From Candidatus Symbiobacter mobilis CR (GTDB lineage: Bacteria > Pseudomonadota > Gammaproteobacteria > Burkholderiales > Burkholderiaceae_C), in the NCBI RefSeq assembly GCF_000477435.1, contig NC_022576.1, forward strand, positions 2,927,841 to 2,991,840: DNA of 64,000 bases, read 5' to 3'. The notes under the pieces were generated by a model. It had not been told where the DNA came from. It worked only from the letters and a program-made list of their open reading frames with translations, and searched no databases. Below, one piece after another: positions 60,898-64,000 of the stretch. A program made the translations under genes and the position numbers. The stretch's first letter is position 1, and the number at the start of each line of letters is the position of its first letter.

Positions 60898-62574
60898 TCA
60901 GAACTTGGGCAGGTGGAATTTGGGCGGCACCCCTAGGCGTGTGTTGATGATCCACTGCTGGGCGATCGATAGGATGTTGTTGGTCAGCCAGTACAGCACT
61001 AGTCCGGATGGGAAGAAAAAGAACATCACGCTAAAAGCCAACGGCATGATCCACATCAGCTTGGCTTGCATGGGGTCGGGAGGAATGGGGTTCAGCGCAG
61101 TTTGCAAAATCGTGGTGAGTGTCATCACGAAGGGCAGGATGTACCAGGGATCGGGCGCGGAAAGGTCGTGAATCCACCCCAGCCATGGGGCGCTGCGGAT
61201 TTCCACGGTGGCCAGCAGTACCCAATACAGTGCGATGAACACCGGAATCTGGATCAGGATGGGCAGGCAGCCGCCCATGGGGTTGACCCGCTCTTCGCGG
61301 TAGATGCGCATCATTTCCTGTTGCATGCGCTGGGGGTCGTTTTGGTAGCGCTCGCGCAATTCCATGATGCGCGGGTTGACGGCCTTCATCTTGGCCATGC
61401 TGGCGTAGGCCTTGGCATTGAGCCAGTAAAAGGCAATCTTGAGCAGCACGACGAGTGCGACGATGGCCCATCCCCAATTCCCGGTCATTCCGTGTAGTTG
61501 CACCAGCAGCCAATAGAGAGGCTTAGCCAGGATCGTCAGCCAGCCATAGTCTTTGACAAGTTCCAGCCCAGGGGCGGTGGCTTCGAGGACGGTTTCTTCC
61601 TGCGGGCCGACGAACAGCCGTGCTTGCAGCGATTTGACGGCACCGGGTTCCAGCGTGCCCATCGGCGAGATCATCCCGACGGAATACAGGCCCGTATCGA
61701 CCTTGCGGACGTAGTACTCGCGCTGGAGTCCTGCATCCAGCAGCCACGCGCTCGCAAAGTAGTGCTGCACCATCGCCACATAGCCGTTGTCGGCAGTCTT
61801 GTCGATGTCTGCGCTGTTGCTATCGATCTGGGAAAACTCGATCTTCTGGTACTTTTTGGCATCGGTGTAGACCGCCGGGCCAGTGAAGGTTGAGTAGAAC
61901 GAAGACTCCCCGGCGGGTTTGCTGGCATCGCGCACGAGTTGCAGGTAGAGCTGTGGGGTACGCGCAGCGTCGCCATGGTTGATGACTTCGTGGCGCACGT
62001 CGATGACGTATCCGCTGCGTTGCAGGGTGTAGGTCTTGACCAACTGCACCCCCCCGATGACCGGGGATTCGAAGCGCAGTTCCAGCGTTGGGCCGCCGGA
62101 ATGCAAGGCGGATTGCGGGGTGGTCAGCCGCATCAGCGCCTGGTGGGTGGGCAGTGCCTCGCCGCCCGCAGCCGAAATCAGCCCGGTTTGCGCCAGGTAG
62201 ACCCGTTTGGGGTTGCGTTCCAGCAAGGTAAAGGGGCGGTTGGCGTCGATCAGGTCGCGGTGCTGGAGAAATTCGGCATGGACGAGCGTCCCCCCCGCAG
62301 TGTCGAAACCCAGCTTGAGCACATCCGTTGTCACCCACACCACTTCCCCTTGCGCGGGAGGGGGCGCAGCGGGGGTGATGGCACTACCGGTAGTAGTGGC
62401 TTGCGGAATGGGGGCCGACGTTGCAGATGCTGCACCCGGTGCCTGGGCCACGCTGGCTGGTGGAGTGGGGAAGAACGTGGCCTGCCTGCCGTGGTGCAGT
62501 TGCCAGCGGTCCCACAGCATCACGAGGGAAAAAACCAAAACCACCCACAGGGCGGTGCGGCGGAAATCATTCAT
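60898..62574 (-). CDS. yidC: Membrane protein insertase YidC
   Basis: Inserts and folds inner-membrane proteins alone or with Sec. The 558-aa protein has an N-terminal signal anchor ([19 protein letters not shown]), a Pro/Ala-rich linker, the periplasmic beta-sandwich, and the five-helix insertase core including [20 protein letters not shown] and [19 protein letters not shown]. It overlaps yidD by 8 nt. Confidence 0.96.
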   Translation of the reverse strand: MNDFRRTALWVVLVFSLVMLWDRWQLHHGRQATFFPTPPASVAQAPGAASATSAPIPQATTTGSAITPAAPPPAQGEVVWVTTDVLKLGFDTAGGTLVHAEFLQHRDLIDANRPFTLLERNPKRVYLAQTGLISAAGGEALPTHQALMRLTTPQSALHSGGPTLELRFESPVIGGVQLVKTYTLQRSGYVIDVRHEVINHGDAARTPQLYLQLVRDASKPAGESSFYSTFTGPAVYTDAKKYQKIEFSQIDSNSADIDKTADNGYVAMVQHYFASAWLLDAGLQREYYVRKVDTGLYSVGMISPMGTLEPGAVKSLQARLFVGPQEETVLEATAPGLELVKDYGWLTILAKPLYWLLVQLHGMTGNWGWAIVALVVLLKIAFYWLNAKAYASMAKMKAVNPRIMELRERYQNDPQRMQQEMMRIYREERVNPMGGCLPILIQIPVFIALYWVLLATVEIRSAPWLGWIHDLSAPDPWYILPFVMTLTTILQTALNPIPPDPMQAKLMWIMPLAFSVMFFFFPSGLVLYWLTNNILSIAQQWIINTRLGVPPKFHLPKF

Positions 62575-62833
62575 GGGAGTTCTCGGTAGGCCATGCAGCA
62601 GAAATTGGCGAGGAAGAACGGCAGGGTGGCACCGGGTCGATTCCACCAGGATGCAAGGGGTTGCAGCGCAGAATTCGCCGTATCCCAAGCCAGCTTCCCC
62701 GAACGGCACCATGCCGTTCCAGCGCTGTGATCGCGTAGGCCGAACAAGTCGGCTCGAACCGGCAACTCGAACCCAGCCAGGGGCTGCAAAGCAATTGGTA
62801 TAGACGAACGACAGAGACCAGCAGGCGAGTCAT
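62567..62833 (-). CDS. yidD: Membrane protein insertion efficiency factor YidD
   Basis: An 88-aa protein with the conserved [19 protein letters not shown] and [16 protein letters not shown] segments. It assists membrane protein insertion. It is 4 nt from rnpA and overlaps yidC. Confidence 0.94.
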   Translation of the reverse strand: MTRLLVSVVRLYQLLCSPWLGSSCRFEPTCSAYAITALERHGAVRGSWLGIRRILRCNPLHPGGIDPVPPCRSSSPISAAWPTENSHE

Positions 62834-62837
62834 GAGG

Positions 62838-63308
62838 CTACGGCACGAGGGGGGCCACGGGAACGGCCACACGCTTGCGCCGTGCCAGATCGATCTTTGC
62901 TGCAGCCTTTGCAGCGAGTACGAACAATGCCTGTAACTCCTTGCGCGCTGTGCATCGAAGAGCCTGCGAAGTGGCGCTGGGGAACAGGGTGCGGTCGAAT
63001 TCCCTGCGCAGGCGCACTACGCAAGCCCAAGCACCCAAAGCCAATGCAAAATCATCCCCGACGGAGTAAATCTGTCTGCGCAATGCATTGCGGGTGACGG
63101 CACGGCGCGCGCAACGTTTGGGCAGCACCACTCCGAGCAAATGCTCGAACAGTATTGCGTCTGGCGGGGTACCCGCCGGGGGGATGACCAAACCCGGTGT
63201 CGATGCCGGAATGCCGTGTACCACGAAATGCTGCGTCGCCGCCAGCACCTTGCCGTGTAGCACTGCCTGAAACTGTCGCTGGGCAGTGAGGTGTTTCACG
63301 CAAGGCAT
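62838..63308 (-). CDS. rnpA: Ribonuclease P protein component
   Basis: A 156-aa protein, somewhat longer than the usual 110-130 residues. The start region ([15 protein letters not shown]) and the RNR motif in [17 protein letters not shown] identify RnpA, which binds the RNase P RNA for tRNA 5' maturation. The start at 63308 (MPCVKHLT) is inferred from the conserved beginning. Confidence 0.92.
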   Translation of the reverse strand: MPCVKHLTAQRQFQAVLHGKVLAATQHFVVHGIPASTPGLVIPPAGTPPDAILFEHLLGVVLPKRCARRAVTRNALRRQIYSVGDDFALALGAWACVVRLRREFDRTLFPSATSQALRCTARKELQALFVLAAKAAAKIDLARRKRVAVPVAPLVP

Positions 63309-63405
63309 CAGATCGCAGCCAAGGCGCAGCGGCGGTTCGACAGGCGGCTCGAAGTCCACAGGCAGCCCCACAAGGCGGCCCAAAAGGTGGCCTGTAGTCG
63401 CAGCG

Positions 63406-63540
63406 TCAGACGGCGAGGCGTTTGCGCCCCTTGGCGCGCCGGGCGTTGATGACGGCGCGGCCAGAATGGGTGCGCATCCGAACCCGGAAACCATGCGTGC
63501 GTGCGCGGCGAATCTTGGAAGGTTGGTACGTGCGTTTCAT
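63406..63540 (-). CDS. rpmH: 50S ribosomal protein L34
   Basis: A 44-aa protein starting [20 protein letters not shown] and ending [11 protein letters not shown], the universal L34 pattern. It is the first gene of the leftward rpmH-rnpA-yidD-yidC-mnmE operon. dnaA is normally divergent a few hundred bases upstream, beyond the window. Confidence 0.97.
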   Translation of the reverse strand: MKRTYQPSKIRRARTHGFRVRMRTHSGRAVINARRAKGRKRLAV

Positions 63541-63578
63541 GGGAATTCCTCAAGGGGCCGGGGCCAAAACAACAAAAA

Positions 63579-63601
63579 AAAGCAACCCCATCGGGGCTGC
63601 T
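63579..63601 (-). terminator. Intrinsic terminator or attenuator upstream of rpmH
   Basis: On the minus strand GCAGCCCC-GAT-GGGGTTGC is followed by eight T residues, 40-60 nt before the rpmH start. No leftward gene is visible upstream within the window, so it is either an attenuator in the rpmH leader or a terminator for an unseen transcript. Confidence 0.7.
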
Positions 63602-64000
63602 TGACGTAAGGTAAAAGGGGAAAGAGGGGAATGAGCCGAAAAATTTTTGCGGGGAATCTGCGGGGGAATCTCAGGCGGTCAACGCAGCAGTCGTCGCTGC
63701 ACAGACCGGCAGGCGGCACGTCTACAGGGCGCAGCGCAAAAAGAGCCCATGATTATCCTCAAAAACCCCCATCGTCATTTCGGGGCAACGATGGTTCCAT
63801 TGCGAAAGCGCGGCGTATCCTGGCGAACTGGGTTTTGCCCACTGAGCGCTGATCGCGAATTCCGTCGCTCCTACAACGGGAGGGGAAGCGTTGCGCTGAT
63901 TTCGGAGTGACGGCAGGTGTCCTCGGCGCCCGCTAAAAGGGGATCAAAAGGGGATCACATAGAATCTTTGGATGCTCTGGGCAACGATGGCACACGTTCG
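63602..64000. other. Region upstream of rpmH, probably near oriC
   Basis: I see no convincing gene. One near match to a DnaA box (TTATCCTCA at about 63752) is present, too little to define an origin. The gene order rpmH-rnpA-yidD-yidC-mnmE suggests that oriC and dnaA lie to the right. Confidence 0.45.

Noticed and set aside
63631..63910. Two short rightward frames upstream of rpmH
   Set aside because: Low-complexity basic sequence, no recognised family and no supported start; the region is more likely non-coding DNA near the origin.

Overview
The window looks like a chromosome segment of a beta-proteobacterium, probably Burkholderiales (Comamonadaceae-like). The evidence is the tmRNA tag peptide ANDERFALAA, high GC, and housekeeping blocks typical of that group: rpmH-rnpA-yidD-yidC-mnmE, ubiG-gph, acnB and rpsU-yqeY. 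The rpmH cluster suggests that dnaA and the replication origin lie just beyond the right edge. The species is not identified.

Layout. 1-4.0 kb is ordinary chromosome: radC, two glycosyltransferase genes (the second fused to a methyltransferase) and rpe. 4.4-5.1 kb is a Doc-type toxin with its antitoxin. 5177-42584 is a 37-kb mobile island. It starts with a complete IS21-family element, ends with the right tail of a diverged IS21 copy, and is flanked outside by the same 8-bp sequence (ATAACGGG), as expected for composite transposition. 42.6-44.7 kb holds a Fic protein and a RES-toxin remnant. 44696-53757 is a second island, bounded by 31-bp IS3-type inverted repeats, with a type I restriction-modification operon that also carries an OLD-like ATPase and a TOPRIM-like protein. 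53.8-64 kb is chromosome: tmRNA, gph, ubiG, acnB, rpsU, yqeY, mnmE, yidC, yidD, rnpA and rpmH.

The 37-kb island holds the main discovery candidate, in three transcription blocks. (1) A leftward block encodes a 66-aa peptide made of four identical 11-residue repeats, a ClpA/B-like AAA+ protein, a 255-aa two-repeat protein, a JAMM/JAB peptidase, an E1/ThiF-like adenylyltransferase, small proteins, an SH3b membrane protein and (now displaced) a second Hsp100-like AAA+ protein. (2) A rightward pair encodes a diadenylate-cyclase-like protein and a zinc-ribbon/STAND-like NTPase with about 15 nearly identical WD40 repeats. (3) A rightward operon encodes a single-chain RNA polymerase (beta and beta-prime catalytic cores in one 1870-aa chain with an N-terminal Nudix domain), an unknown protein in the position of an initiation factor, an NtrC-like AAA+ protein with an altered GAFTGA loop, a 1333-aa fusion of an APH-like kinase and a pyrimidine-nucleoside-phosphorylase-like domain, and an endonuclease/exonuclease/phosphatase-fold enzyme. 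An FCP1/NIF-like HAD phosphatase is divergent from it.

An 11-bp motif (ATGTGAGTTGC) lies upstream of three unrelated genes of block 1 and may be a promoter or operator of the system. My inference is that the island encodes a nucleotide-signalling, peptide-tagging conflict or regulatory system with its own transcription machine. The enzyme families are read from motifs; the joint function is a hypothesis. Several insertion sequences (IS21, IS1380, IS3, IS1634) have rearranged the island, and one 543-bp segment occurs twice, flanking blocks 1 and 2.
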